This document shows positions 43,641 through 53,120 of a stretch of 64,000 bases of DNA, in pieces. Where the stretch lies: the NCBI RefSeq assembly GCF_010550695.1, contig NZ_JAAGOB010000009.1:109457-173456 (forward strand). Direction: 5' to 3'. Below the pieces are notes generated by a model that saw only the letters and a program-made list of their open reading frames with translations, was not told the DNA's origin and searched no databases. Source of the DNA: Phytoactinopolyspora alkaliphila. Its GTDB lineage: Bacteria; Actinomycetota; Actinomycetes; Jiangellales; Jiangellaceae. The translations under genes were made by a program, and so were the position numbers. How positions within the stretch are numbered: position 1 is the stretch's first letter; each line of letters opens with the position of its first letter.

Positions 43641-43701
43641 TGGTTTCATATTGAAACCACGTTGAACGGAGCCTAGAGGAACTGGTCTATACTTGCAACC
43701 A
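43641..43701. promoter_or_regulatory. paired operators between nitrilase operon and HxlR gene
   Basis: TGGTTTCATATTGAAACCA (43641-43659) is a perfect palindrome with 8-bp arms. TGGTCTATACTTGCAACCA (43683-43701) is a degenerate copy in the same orientation 42 bases away, about four helical turns. Both lie in the 147-base divergent spacer. Confidence 0.7.
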
Positions 43702-43756
43702 CTTGGCAGCCATGAATTTCGCGGCGGCCCCGCCGCATCCACCAAGGGAGACACGA

Positions 43757-44266
43757 ATGCCTCAGCGCGTGACTCACGAGCGAGCAGAATGCCCCGTCGC
43801 CAGGGCGGTCGACGTCATGGGCGACCGCTGGTCTCTGCTCATCGTCCGTGACGCATTCGACGGCATCAGACGGTTCAGCGAGTTTCAGCGGAATCTCGGC
43901 CTCGCGAAGAACATCCTCTCGTCGCGGCTGCGAGAACTCGTCGCGCACGACATCCTCGAGATACGCCCGGCCCCCGACGGGGGCGCCTACCATCAGTACG
44001 CCTTGACTCAGAAGGGGCGTGACCTCTTCGTCGTCCTGGTCAGTCTGCGGCAGTGGGGCGAAGACCACCTCTTCGAAGACGCCGAACCCCATTCGCTTCT
44101 GCTCGACACAAAGAACAACAGACCAGTCCGGAAACTCGAGGTCACTGACGATGCCGGGCGCGTCCTCAATCCCTCCGAGGCTTTTGTCCGCAAGGTCACG
44201 AAGGCCCGGGCGTCCTCGCCGACGCATGGAGCATCGCAGCTGACAAGAAGCCACGTAGATCGATGA
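43757..44266 (+). CDS. HxlR-family transcriptional regulator
   Basis: A 169-aa winged-helix regulator. The HxlR signature is clear: CPVARAVDVMGDRWSLLIVR, then RRFSEFQRNLGLAKNILSSR and LRELVAHDILE. A C-terminal extension of ~60 residues goes beyond the minimal domain. The ATG at 43757 has GGGAGA six bases upstream. It is divergent from the nitrilase operon and most likely binds the two palindromes in between. Confidence 0.92.
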   Translation: MPQRVTHERAECPVARAVDVMGDRWSLLIVRDAFDGIRRFSEFQRNLGLAKNILSSRLRELVAHDILEIRPAPDGGAYHQYALTQKGRDLFVVLVSLRQWGEDHLFEDAEPHSLLLDTKNNRPVRKLEVTDDAGRVLNPSEAFVRKVTKARASSPTHGASQLTRSHVDR

Positions 44267-44658
44267 CCCGATCGATCGAAGACTCCACTCCCTGCTGATC
44301 CGATGGCTCGCTCACGACACGGCGGTGAGACCATCCGCCCCGTCTAGAGATCTTCTGTGAGTCCCCCGTGGCCGGGAGATAGTGGGGCGATGGCTCTCGG
44401 CAGGAGCACCGGATTCTCAGAGCTCCCAGAAGCGCTCAGAGACCGGTCAGGCCAGCCCGTCAGGATTCCCACAGGCCGAACAGACGACGTCCCAACGGTC
44501 GCTGGCGATCCTCTTCCAGACATGATTCCTCTACGTCTGGAAGGAGACGCTGCACCGCGCACAAGACCGCTTCCAGGAGAACCAGGCACCCGGCGCCGAG
44601 CAGAAGCGGAACCGGGGGCTCCGACGCTCCGACCCATGTTGCCCCACCACGCCAACGC
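44267..44658. other. gene-free stretch between HxlR and YefM genes
   Basis: I see no convincing gene in these ~390 bases. Frames on both strands are open for short distances but show no domain features, and no RNA gene was recognised. It includes the presumed 3' end of the HxlR transcript. Confidence 0.5.
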
Positions 44659-44680
44659 GGCGTACAATTTCTTGTACGCC
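44659..44680 (+). promoter_or_regulatory. palindromic operator of the YefM/YoeB operon
   Basis: GGCGTACAA-TTTC-TTGTACGCC has perfect 9-bp arms and contains the TGTAC cores typical of YefM binding sites. It lies 17 bases before the antitoxin ATG. Confidence 0.75.
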
Positions 44681-44697
44681 CAGAGGAGAGTGAAGCA

Positions 44698-44949
44698 ATG
44701 CGCACCATGACCTACTCCGAATCCCGAGCCAAGTACGCCGAAACCCTGAACTCCGTTGTCGACAACCGCGAAGAGGTCGTCATCACCCGCGCCGGACACG
44801 AACCCGTCGTCATCGTGTCGCTCGACGACTACGAATCTCTCAAGGAGACCGCCTACCTGCTACGCAGCCCGGAGAACGCTCGGCGGCTGCTCGGCGCGAT
44901 CGAGCGGCTCGAAGCCGGCGAAGGAACGGCCCGGGACCTGGTCGAGTGA
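44698..44949 (+). CDS. yefM: type II antitoxin, YefM/Phd family
   Basis: An 83-aa antitoxin. The N-terminus TMTYSESRAKYAETLNSVVD and the VVITRAGHEPVVIVSLDDY strand-helix are diagnostic of YefM, followed by ESLKETAYLLRSPENARRL and a toxin-binding tail ending ARDLVE. GGAG lies nine bases before the first ATG (44698); a second ATG at 44707 is also possible. The stop overlaps the toxin start (GTGA). A decayed relative of the pair lies at 22378-22549. Confidence 0.93.
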   Translation: MRTMTYSESRAKYAETLNSVVDNREEVVITRAGHEPVVIVSLDDYESLKETAYLLRSPENARRLLGAIERLEAGEGTARDLVE

Positions 44950-45206
44950 AACTCATCTGGGACGAGAACGCCTGGAACGACTACATCTGGTGGCAAACCC
45001 AGGACCGCAAGATCCTCAAACGAATCAACACCCTCATCAAAGACATCGACCGCAACGGCAACGACGGCATCGGCAAACCCGAACCCCTCAAACACGGCTT
45101 CCAAGGCTACTGGTCCCGCCGCATCACCGACGAACACCGCCTCATCTACAAAATCACCGAACACGAGATCCGCATCGCCGCCTGCCAATACCACTACAGC
45201 CCGTAG
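44946..45206 (+). CDS. yoeB: YoeB/Txe-family mRNA interferase toxin
   Basis: An 86-aa RelE-fold toxin of the YoeB type, a ribosome-dependent mRNA endonuclease. The hallmarks are KLIWDENAWNDYIWWQTQD, EPLKHGFQGYWSRRITDEHR and the C-terminal CQYHYSP with the catalytic His-Tyr. Every conserved position looks intact. The GTG start overlaps the antitoxin stop by 4 bases. Confidence 0.95.
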   Translation: MKLIWDENAWNDYIWWQTQDRKILKRINTLIKDIDRNGNDGIGKPEPLKHGFQGYWSRRITDEHRLIYKITEHEIRIAACQYHYSP

Positions 45207-45402
45207 TCACGCAGGCACCGTCCGACGGATCGGAACCGGTCGAACACCACGCGCTTGCGGTCCCTGGCGATACGCGCGCCGTCCCCGCCAGCGCGGATCG
45301 TCAGGCGATCCTCCAGAGGGCGGCGGAACGCCGGAGCAGTGCCATACTTCACGCCCGCAAGCCGCGCTGGCGGCTACACGATCACAGTGACCTCCCGTCA
45401 AC

Positions 45403-46535
<1,133 letters not shown>

Positions 46536-46598
46536 TGCAGTAGCCCTCCCCCCTGACGCCGTCCAGAAGTAGAGCTCGGGTGGCAGTCCCGCGACGGC

Positions 46599-47030
46599 TC
46601 ATCGGCGCGGTTCCCCCATGGACGGGCGATCTGGGTCACCATGCACCGGGTCCTTGCCGATTCGTCCGAGATGGGTATGCCTGAAGGCGTCCGGCATCTT
46701 CAAGCCGTAGCCGAGGGCACGGTCAACGCCCACGTGGAAGGCCCACGCACAGGCCAGGACCCCGGCTGTCGTCGAAAGGACCGGAAACGCAGGCTCCGTC
46801 ACGAGTGCGGTCATGCCCACGATGGCCGGAAACGCAAAGTTGTGGACCAGGTTGTACGACGTCGCCCCCGCGGCGGTCGACCGCACGTATCCCAACATCG
46901 ACAGGTCGAACACGAGGAAAGCAGCAAGCAGCACCCACCACCACGCGGGATACAGCACTACGACAGCGCCAACGGCGAGCAGCGCCACGGCCCCCGCTTC
47001 GACCCGTTGAGTGATGTGGACCTGTCTCAT
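46599..47030 (-). CDS. DUF4260 family membrane protein
   Basis: A 143-aa membrane protein with about four hydrophobic segments. The family signature is present: TSYNLVHNFAFPAIVG, then AWAFHVGVDRALGYGLK and FRHTHLGRIGKD. The function of the family is unknown. The ATG at 47030 has GGAGG four bases upstream; the open frame reaches 47060. It lies between two aldo/keto reductase remnants. Confidence 0.85.
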   Translation of the reverse strand: MRQVHITQRVEAGAVALLAVGAVVVLYPAWWWVLLAAFLVFDLSMLGYVRSTAAGATSYNLVHNFAFPAIVGMTALVTEPAFPVLSTTAGVLACAWAFHVGVDRALGYGLKMPDAFRHTHLGRIGKDPVHGDPDRPSMGEPRR

Positions 47031-47079
47031 GAGGCCTCCAAGCAACCAATGCGACGCCATGCCGCGCTTCTCAGGTCCA

Positions 47080-47137
47080 GGCCTGACTGCCCCTGGGTGT
47101 GGGAGATGTCCCGTCCGTTGAGCGAACCGGTCTTCAT
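47080..47137 (-). pseudogene. aldo/keto reductase, second N-terminal remnant
   Basis: MKTGSLNGRDIS corresponds to the first residues of an aldo/keto reductase (compare MTTISLNGLDVS at 46535). The frame is then disrupted (HTQGQSGLDL). The bases upstream of both remnants are also alike, suggesting a duplicated promoter and start region. Confidence 0.5.
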
Positions 47138-47202
47138 CGCAGCAGTCCTCTTATTCGTTCGTGGTTCAACAGTGGACTTCGGGCACGAAGCCCACGTCGA
47201 GG

Positions 47203-47922
47203 TCATCGACGCGGTTCCCAGCGGAACATTTTCGCGGCGAGCGCGGCTGCCACGACGACCCATGCGAGGGTGGGAGCCAGTAGCAGGAGAGATTCGGTGA
47301 GGGGAACGCCGCCGTTCCAGGCGTTGACGACCAGTTCGGTGGCCGAGCCCCCGGGGAGCAGCCGCTTGAGCAGGGTGAGGTCCTCGGTGCCGGTGATCCC
47401 GACCCAGCTCGCGACTGCAATCACAGACAGGCTCACCGGCAGTGTGGTCACCTGGGCGTGCTCCGGGGAGTTCGTCAGTCCTGCGGTTGCCAACGCCAGG
47501 CCGACCATCATGGCGATCATGGCCAGGATCGCCACGGCGAGGAGCGGGACATCAGCCGGTTCGGTGGCCACGACGCCGAGCACGATCAGGATCACGACCA
47601 TCTGGACGAGTGCGATAGCGACGATCGGCAGGACCAGTCCGGTGATGATGCCGGCGTCGCCCGCGGCGGTGGAGCGTAGCCGTTTGAGGAACAGGTTCTG
47701 CCGGCGCGATGCCAGGGTCGTCACCGCGGTGGTGTAGAGGCCGAAGGCCATCACGGTGAACAACACGATCGCCGCGATGTAGCCGAGGCTTGCGAGGTCG
47801 GCGAAGACCTCGTGCTGATAGACGAAGTACGCACTGACAGCCACCGGGATCACCAGACCGGTGACCAGCACCAGCCGGTTCCGGAAAATTTGGATCAGCT
47901 CACTGCGAGCGATCGCTAACAT
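47203..47922 (-). CDS. ABC-2 type transporter permease
   Basis: A 239-aa membrane protein with about six hydrophobic segments, beginning MLAIARSELIQIFRNRLVLV, the amphipathic entry helix common in ABC-2 permeases. The coupling region is ASRRQNLFLKRLRSTAAGDA. It is encoded 36 bases after its ATPase gene on the same strand. Export substrate unknown. Confidence 0.9.
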   Translation of the reverse strand: MLAIARSELIQIFRNRLVLVTGLVIPVAVSAYFVYQHEVFADLASLGYIAAIVLFTVMAFGLYTTAVTTLASRRQNLFLKRLRSTAAGDAGIITGLVLPIVAIALVQMVVILIVLGVVATEPADVPLLAVAILAMIAMMVGLALATAGLTNSPEHAQVTTLPVSLSVIAVASWVGITGTEDLTLLKRLLPGGSATELVVNAWNGGVPLTESLLLLAPTLAWVVVAAALAAKMFRWEPRR

Positions 47923-47958
47923 GCTCGTAAGTCCTTTCGTGGCGACGCGTTGTGGGAC

Positions 47959-48840
47959 TCAGTCACGGCTGATGGCGCGGAAGACGTCGTCGAGGCGGGT
48001 CGGGCCGGCCTGCAGTTCCCGTAGCTCAACTCCGGTATGGTGCGCCCAGCCCAGTAGGCGGTAAAGGTCCTCCTGCAGGCCGAATGTCTCGATGTGGAAA
48101 GATCCGTTGACACGCGCAATGTCGATCGGCGGCTCGGGAGCGCCGACCGGAAGGGCGAAGCTAATGACCGACGGGAGGGCCTGTGTCAGCTCGACGACCG
48201 TTCCCTCCTGACGCAACGTGCCCTGGTGCATGAGCCCGATGCGGTCGGCGCGCTGCTGCGCCTCCTCCAGGTAGTGGGTGGTCAGCACGATCGTGGCTCC
48301 GTCTTCGCGTAGCCGGTCCACTGCGGCCCACAGCGCGTCGCGGGACTGGACGTCCAGGCCGGTCGTCGGCTCGTCCAGGACGATCAGCTCGGGCCCGCCA
48401 TACACCGCGGTAGCGAAGTCGAGACGCCGCTTTTCGCCACCGGACAACTGAGACACGCGGGTGCCGGCCTTGCCGGTGAGGTCAACGAGGTCCAGCACTC
48501 GGTCGACCGTGTCTGATCGTCCGGTGAGCCGGCCGATCAGCCGAACCGACTCCGTGACGGTGAGGTCCGGGGAGAACCCGCTCTCCTGCAGCATGATTCC
48601 CATCCTGGGACGCACCGCGCGGCGATCCGTGGGGCTCTCGCCGAACACACGCACCGCCCCCGACGACGCCGTCCTGTGTCCTTCGATGACCTCCAGAGCT
48701 GAGGTCTTGCCCGCTCCGTTGGTGCCCAGCAACGCGTACAACTCCCCTCGCTCGACGCGAAACGAGAGATCCTTCACGGCATGAAAATCGCCGTAGCTGA
48801 GGTTCAGTCTGTCAACGTCGATGACAGCACTGGCGGACAT
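47959..48840 (-). CDS. ABC-2 type transporter ATPase
   Basis: The 293-aa ATPase of the third ABC-2 pair. Walker A is ALLGTNGAGKTSALEVI, the signature is LSGGEKRRLDFATAV, Walker B is LIVLDEPTTGLD and the switch is LTTHYLEEAQQRAD. The C-terminal accessory region ends in LDDVFRAISRD. AAAGGAAC precedes the ATG at 48840. It is divergent from the LAL regulator gene, which may control it. Confidence 0.92.
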   Translation of the reverse strand: MSASAVIDVDRLNLSYGDFHAVKDLSFRVERGELYALLGTNGAGKTSALEVIEGHRTASSGAVRVFGESPTDRRAVRPRMGIMLQESGFSPDLTVTESVRLIGRLTGRSDTVDRVLDLVDLTGKAGTRVSQLSGGEKRRLDFATAVYGGPELIVLDEPTTGLDVQSRDALWAAVDRLREDGATIVLTTHYLEEAQQRADRIGLMHQGTLRQEGTVVELTQALPSVISFALPVGAPEPPIDIARVNGSFHIETFGLQEDLYRLLGWAHHTGVELRELQAGPTRLDDVFRAISRD

Positions 48841-49175
48841 GGCGGTTCCTTTCGCGTCAACGGTCCCGAGCGGATGAGGTCCGGCGCTGATCCGGACATT
48901 TGCTGATCGTGGCCGTGTCTACAGGCTGGCATCGGTGGCGGCGCCTTCGCGTCGGTGGAAGCCCCTGATGTCTTCGCCGATGGCCACCGTGCCGCGAGGT
49001 GGATGGTCGCTGCCAGGCGCGCCAGACCGGCACCAGGGTCGGTGTGCGCGCTGGCACGGCATGCCGGCTGCCGGATCGCCGACCCGTCCACGGTTGAGAA
49101 CCGGCGCTAGCGGGTGCGGTTCGCATCGGTGACAATTACCTACACCTCTACCTAGTACAGTGGCGACAGACTCGG
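48841..49175. promoter_or_regulatory. divergent intergenic region, ABC-2 pair / LAL regulator
   Basis: No gene is recognised in these 335 bases. Towards the LAL gene, GTGACA (49131-49136) and TAGTAC (about 18 bases downstream) could serve as -35 and -10. A tandem ACCTACACCT-CTACCTA pattern overlaps the spacer. Confidence 0.3.
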
Positions 49176-51926
49176 GTGGGAGTGAAACTGGCGAACCTTC
49201 TGGGCCGGCGCGCAGAGCGCGAAACGGTCAAGCAACTGCTCGCCCAGGCGCACGCGGGGCACAGCAGCGTGCTTGTTGTGCGCGGAGAAGCGGGCATTGG
49301 CAAGACGGCGCTGATAGAGCACGCCCACCACACCGCGGCTCCCATGGGGTTCCGGGTGGAGAGTTCGATTGGGGTGGAATCTGAGACTCAGTTCGCGTTC
49401 GCGGGTCTTCACCAGCTGTGCGGAGCGCTGCTGGACCGCCTGGGTGCGCTGCCCGACCCACAGCAGGCCGCCCTCGGCGTGGCGTTCGGACAACGAGCCG
49501 GTGCGACGCCGGACCGGTTCCTGGTCGCGCTGGCCGTCCTCAACCTGCTGGCCGAAGTCGCCGAGGAGACACCGCTGCTTTGCCTGGTCGACGATGCACA
49601 ATGGCTCGACCAGGCAACCGCTCAGGTCCTGGCGTTCGTGGCGCGCAGGGTGGCGGCCGAGCGGGTAGCACTGGTGTTCGCGCTGCGCGACCACGGCGAA
49701 GGCGACGTTCGCCCGTTCTCCGGACTGCCCCAGCTGCGCCTGGACGGGCTCGGCGAGACCGATGCGCGGGCGCTGCTGGCTGCCGCGGTCCCCACACCGC
49801 TGGATGACGGGGTGCGCGACCGGATCATCGCCGAAGCGCGCGGCAACCCCCTGGCGCTGTTGGAGCTACCCCACAACACGCAGCCGACACAGTTGGCCGG
49901 AGGGTTCGAGCTGCCCGACACGCTCAGCGTGCCACACCGCATCGAAGACGCCTTCCAGCACCGCTCGGGTAGCCTTCCCGCCGAGACACAACTGCTGCTG
50001 CTGGTCGCCGCGGCCGAGCCGACCGGTGAGGTGGCGCTGCTCTGGCGCGCGGCCGAGCACTTGGGGATCGCCCGCGAGGCGGCCGCACCCGCGGAAGCCG
50101 CCGGGCTGCTCGAGATCGATACCCGGGTGCGGTTTCGCCATCCACTGGCACGTTCGGCGGTCTACCGGGCGGCGACGCCGCCGGACCACCGCCGCGTGCA
50201 CAGCGCATTGGCCGCCGCGACCGATCCGCGCACCTACCCGGACCGGCGCGCCTGGCATCGCGCACAGTCGGTCCTAGGCACCGACGAGGAAGTCGCCGCG
50301 GAGCTGGAGCGCTCGGCGGATCGGGCACGCGCCCGCGGAGGGCTGGCCGCAGGTGCGGCGTTCCTGCAGCGTTCGGCAACCCTCACCCCCGATCGCGCCA
50401 CCCGTGCCCGGCGAGCGCTGGAAGCCGCCCGCGCCAAGCACGACGCCGGTGCGTCCGAAAGCGCGCGGGAACTGCTCACAGCGGAGGTTGGGCCGCTGGA
50501 TCCCCTCCAACGTGCGCGCCTCGACTTGCTGCGAGCCCAGATCGCGTTCCACCTGACACGAGGCACCGAGGTACCGGGCATGCTGATGGATGCCGCCAAG
50601 GCACTCGCCCCGCTGGACGCCGCGCTGTCCCGCGAGACCTACCTGCATGCGCTGGACGCGGCGATCATCAACGGCGGCGGCGACGCGGTTCGTGTCGCCG
50701 AAGCGGCGCTGGCCGCTCCCGCTCCTGGGGTACCGACGCGACCGGTGGACCTGCTGCTCGACGGGCTCGCGACGACCTTGACGAGAGGATATGCGGCAGG
50801 AGCACCGGGGCTGCGGCGCGCTCTGGAAGCATTCCGCGACAGCCCGCACACCAGATCCGTGCAGAACAGCCAGAGCGACAGCTGGCTGTGGCTGGCCGGG
50901 CGCAACGCGGTTGCGGTCCTCGACGACGATCTGCTCTACGTGCTGGCCAGCCGTAACGTCCAGCTGGCTCGTGAAGCCGGTGCGCTGGCGACGCTCCCCG
51001 CCGCGCTGAGCTTCCTGTCCATCACGTCAGTCCTGATGGGCGATCTCGCCCGCGCCGGCGAGCTGGCCACCGAGGCAACAGCGATCACCCAGGCGACCGG
51101 GGGCGTGCCGTTGCACCATGCTCACGTCATTCTGAGCGCCTCGCGTGGTGACCAGGCTGAGACAACCGCGCTCAACGCCATCATTGCCCAAGCGAACATC
51201 TACCCCGAGGAGGGTGTAGAGGTTTCCCTGGCCCAGTACGCGGTGGCAATACTTCACAACGGACTAGGCAACTATGCGGCCGCGCAGGACGCAGCGGCGA
51301 GGGCGTGCAGATCCGACGAACTGTCCATCAGCAGCGCGGGCCTGCCCGAGCTCATCGAGGCTTCCGTACGCGCCGGCGAGCCGGAACGCGCGGCGGCCGC
51401 ACTGGAGCGGTTCAGCTCACGGGCGGGTGCGTGCGCCACCTCGTGGGCACTCGGCCTGCAGGCACGCTCACGAGCGCTGACCAGCACCGGGCCCGCCGCC
51501 GAGAAGCACTACCGCGAGGCGATCGAACAGCTCCGAAACTGCCGCATAATCACCCACCTCGCCCGCACTCACCTCGTCTACGGCGAGTGGCTCCGCCGCG
51601 AAGGTCGTCGCCAGGACGCCAGAGAACAACTCCGCACCGCCCACCAACTGCTGTCGGACATGGGCGCGGAAGCGTTCGCCGAGCGCGCCGCTCGCGAACT
51701 TCGCGCCACAGGCGAGCACCCACGCAAACGCACCACCCAACCCACTGACGCGCTCACCGCCCACGAGCTGCACATCGCCCGGTTGGTAGCCACCGGCGCC
51801 ACATCCCGAGAAGTCGGCGCGCAACTGTTCCTCAGCCCACGCACGATCGAAGCCCACCTGCGCAACATCTTCCGCAAGCTCGGCATTACATCCCGCCAAC
51901 AACTCAGGAAAATGCAACTTCCCTGA
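49176..51926 (+). CDS. LAL-type LuxR-family transcriptional regulator (ATPase plus HTH)
   Basis: A 916-aa regulator of the large ATP-binding LuxR class. N-terminal AAA domain: Walker A VRGEAGIGKTALIEHA (near residue 40) and Walker B CLVDDAQWLD. A long TPR-like helical middle follows, and the C-terminus carries a LuxR HTH (LTAHELHIARLVATGATSRE, LFLSPRTIEAHLRNIFRKLG). The start is probably the GTG at 49176 or 49182; no strong ribosome site is seen. A protein matching only its C-terminal third is encoded at 16249-17028. It may control the divergent ABC-2 pair. Confidence 0.93.
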   Translation: MGVKLANLLGRRAERETVKQLLAQAHAGHSSVLVVRGEAGIGKTALIEHAHHTAAPMGFRVESSIGVESETQFAFAGLHQLCGALLDRLGALPDPQQAALGVAFGQRAGATPDRFLVALAVLNLLAEVAEETPLLCLVDDAQWLDQATAQVLAFVARRVAAERVALVFALRDHGEGDVRPFSGLPQLRLDGLGETDARALLAAAVPTPLDDGVRDRIIAEARGNPLALLELPHNTQPTQLAGGFELPDTLSVPHRIEDAFQHRSGSLPAETQLLLLVAAAEPTGEVALLWRAAEHLGIAREAAAPAEAAGLLEIDTRVRFRHPLARSAVYRAATPPDHRRVHSALAAATDPRTYPDRRAWHRAQSVLGTDEEVAAELERSADRARARGGLAAGAAFLQRSATLTPDRATRARRALEAARAKHDAGASESARELLTAEVGPLDPLQRARLDLLRAQIAFHLTRGTEVPGMLMDAAKALAPLDAALSRETYLHALDAAIINGGGDAVRVAEAALAAPAPGVPTRPVDLLLDGLATTLTRGYAAGAPGLRRALEAFRDSPHTRSVQNSQSDSWLWLAGRNAVAVLDDDLLYVLASRNVQLAREAGALATLPAALSFLSITSVLMGDLARAGELATEATAITQATGGVPLHHAHVILSASRGDQAETTALNAIIAQANIYPEEGVEVSLAQYAVAILHNGLGNYAAAQDAAARACRSDELSISSAGLPELIEASVRAGEPERAAAALERFSSRAGACATSWALGLQARSRALTSTGPAAEKHYREAIEQLRNCRIITHLARTHLVYGEWLRREGRRQDAREQLRTAHQLLSDMGAEAFAERAARELRATGEHPRKRTTQPTDALTAHELHIARLVATGATSREVGAQLFLSPRTIEAHLRNIFRKLGITSRQQLRKMQLP

Positions 51927-52046
51927 CCAGACAGGCAGGTGGCTGTCGGCCGGTCTCGCGCCCGCGCGCTGGCTCACGAGAATCGCCCCGGCGCAGGGTC
52001 CAAATCAGGCCGCTCATCCGAAAACAGGTTGGGACCCGTTAGGGGC

Positions 52047-52128
52047 TGACCCGCCTAGGCAATTTTCACTGACGCGAGCTGCGACCGGCAGCGTAGTGAG
52101 AGCAGGGATCTTCACCGACGCGAAAGGG
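52047..52128. repeat. IS21-like end with two internal repeats
   Basis: GGCAATTTTCACTGACGCGA (52058-52077) and GGGATCTTCACCGACGCGAA (52105-52124) are related repeats 47 bases apart, preceded by TGACCCGCC at 52047. Multiple subterminal repeats of this kind are typical of IS21-family ends. No istA/istB gene is adjacent, so it would be a solitary end; family assignment is tentative. Confidence 0.4.
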
Positions 52129-52283
52129 CGGTCTGCGGCGCGATTCTAGAGACGTCGCGACCGCTCCGGCACCGTCGAGACGGGAGGAACCGTCGTTATC
52201 CCGACCTGACGTGCCTGTTGCCGCCGGCGGATGTTCGACTGCGGATTACGGCCCCGTCACCGCACCGACAACAGGAAGGCTCT

Positions 52284-52370
52284 ATGACCATGTCCACCGA
52301 CGTCAACGTGACGAGGGATCCGGACCGGCAGCGCTACGCCGCCTCCGCTGGCGACGAGGAGCCGACATGA
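52284..52370 (+). CDS. 28-residue ORF overlapping the flavodoxin-fold reductase gene
   Basis: A 28-codon frame (MTMSTDVNVTRDPDRQRYAA to EEPT) has a good ribosome site (GGAAGG, 4 bases from the ATG), and its stop overlaps the next ATG (ATGA). The sequence resembles the first residues of small GNAT acetyltransferases (VTRDPDRQRYxA), so it is either a clipped GNAT gene or a leader peptide that couples translation of the reductase. Confidence 0.45.
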   Translation: MTMSTDVNVTRDPDRQRYAASAGDEEPT

Positions 52371-53095
52371 CTGGCCCGGAATCGGCCGTGCCGCCTCGGT
52401 TCGCCGGCCTGCGAGCCCTCTTCATCAACGCGACGCTGAAGCGCTCACCGGAAGCCAGCCACACCGCGGGGCTCGCGCGCGTGAGCAGCACCATCATGCA
52501 AGAGAACGGCATCGAGGTCGAAGAGGTCCGGGCGGTCGACCACGACATCGCCACCGGGTTGTGGCCGGACATGACCGAGCACGGTGCCGACGTCGACGAG
52601 TGGCCAGCGATCTACCAGAAGGTGATGAGCGCGGACATCCTGGTCCTTGCGGGGCCGATCTGGCTCGGGGACAACAGCTCGGTGATGAAGCGGGTCATCG
52701 AACGGCTCTACGGCTGCTCCACCTCGCTCAACGACGCCGGTCAGTACGCTTATTACGGTCGCGTCGCGGGATGTGTGATCACCGGCAACGAGGACGGGGT
52801 CAAGCATTGCGCCATGAACGTGCTCTACAGCCTGCAACACTTGGGCTTCACCATTCCGCCGCAGGCCGACGCGGGCTGGATAGGAGCTGCCGGCCCGGGC
52901 CCGTCCTACCTCGACGCCGGGTCCGGTGGTCCGGAGAACGACTTCACCAACCGCAACACCGCCTTTATGACCTACAACCTCATGCACCTCGCGGCGATGC
53001 TGCGCGCCGCGGGCGGCGTCCCAGCGTACGGGAACCGACGCAGCGAGTGGGACGCCGGCCGTGCCCCCGACCAGACCAACCCCGAGCACCGGTAG
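52367..53095 (+). CDS. NAD(P)H-dependent oxidoreductase, flavodoxin-like fold
   Basis: A 242-aa FMN-dependent reductase. The N-terminal strand and phosphate loop read LRALFINATLKRSPEASHTA; the second FMN contact is LVLAGPIWLGDNSSVMKRVI and the third VAGCVITGNEDGVKHCAMN. It should reduce quinones or nitro-compounds. The ATG at 52367 has GAGGAG upstream. It is followed after 25 bases by the DUF5996 gene and then an SDR gene, probably one transcript. Confidence 0.88.
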   Translation: MTGPESAVPPRFAGLRALFINATLKRSPEASHTAGLARVSSTIMQENGIEVEEVRAVDHDIATGLWPDMTEHGADVDEWPAIYQKVMSADILVLAGPIWLGDNSSVMKRVIERLYGCSTSLNDAGQYAYYGRVAGCVITGNEDGVKHCAMNVLYSLQHLGFTIPPQADAGWIGAAGPGPSYLDAGSGGPENDFTNRNTAFMTYNLMHLAAMLRAAGGVPAYGNRRSEWDAGRAPDQTNPEHR

Positions 53096-53120
53096 CCCAC
53101 GCCGCCGGGAAGGAGAACTC

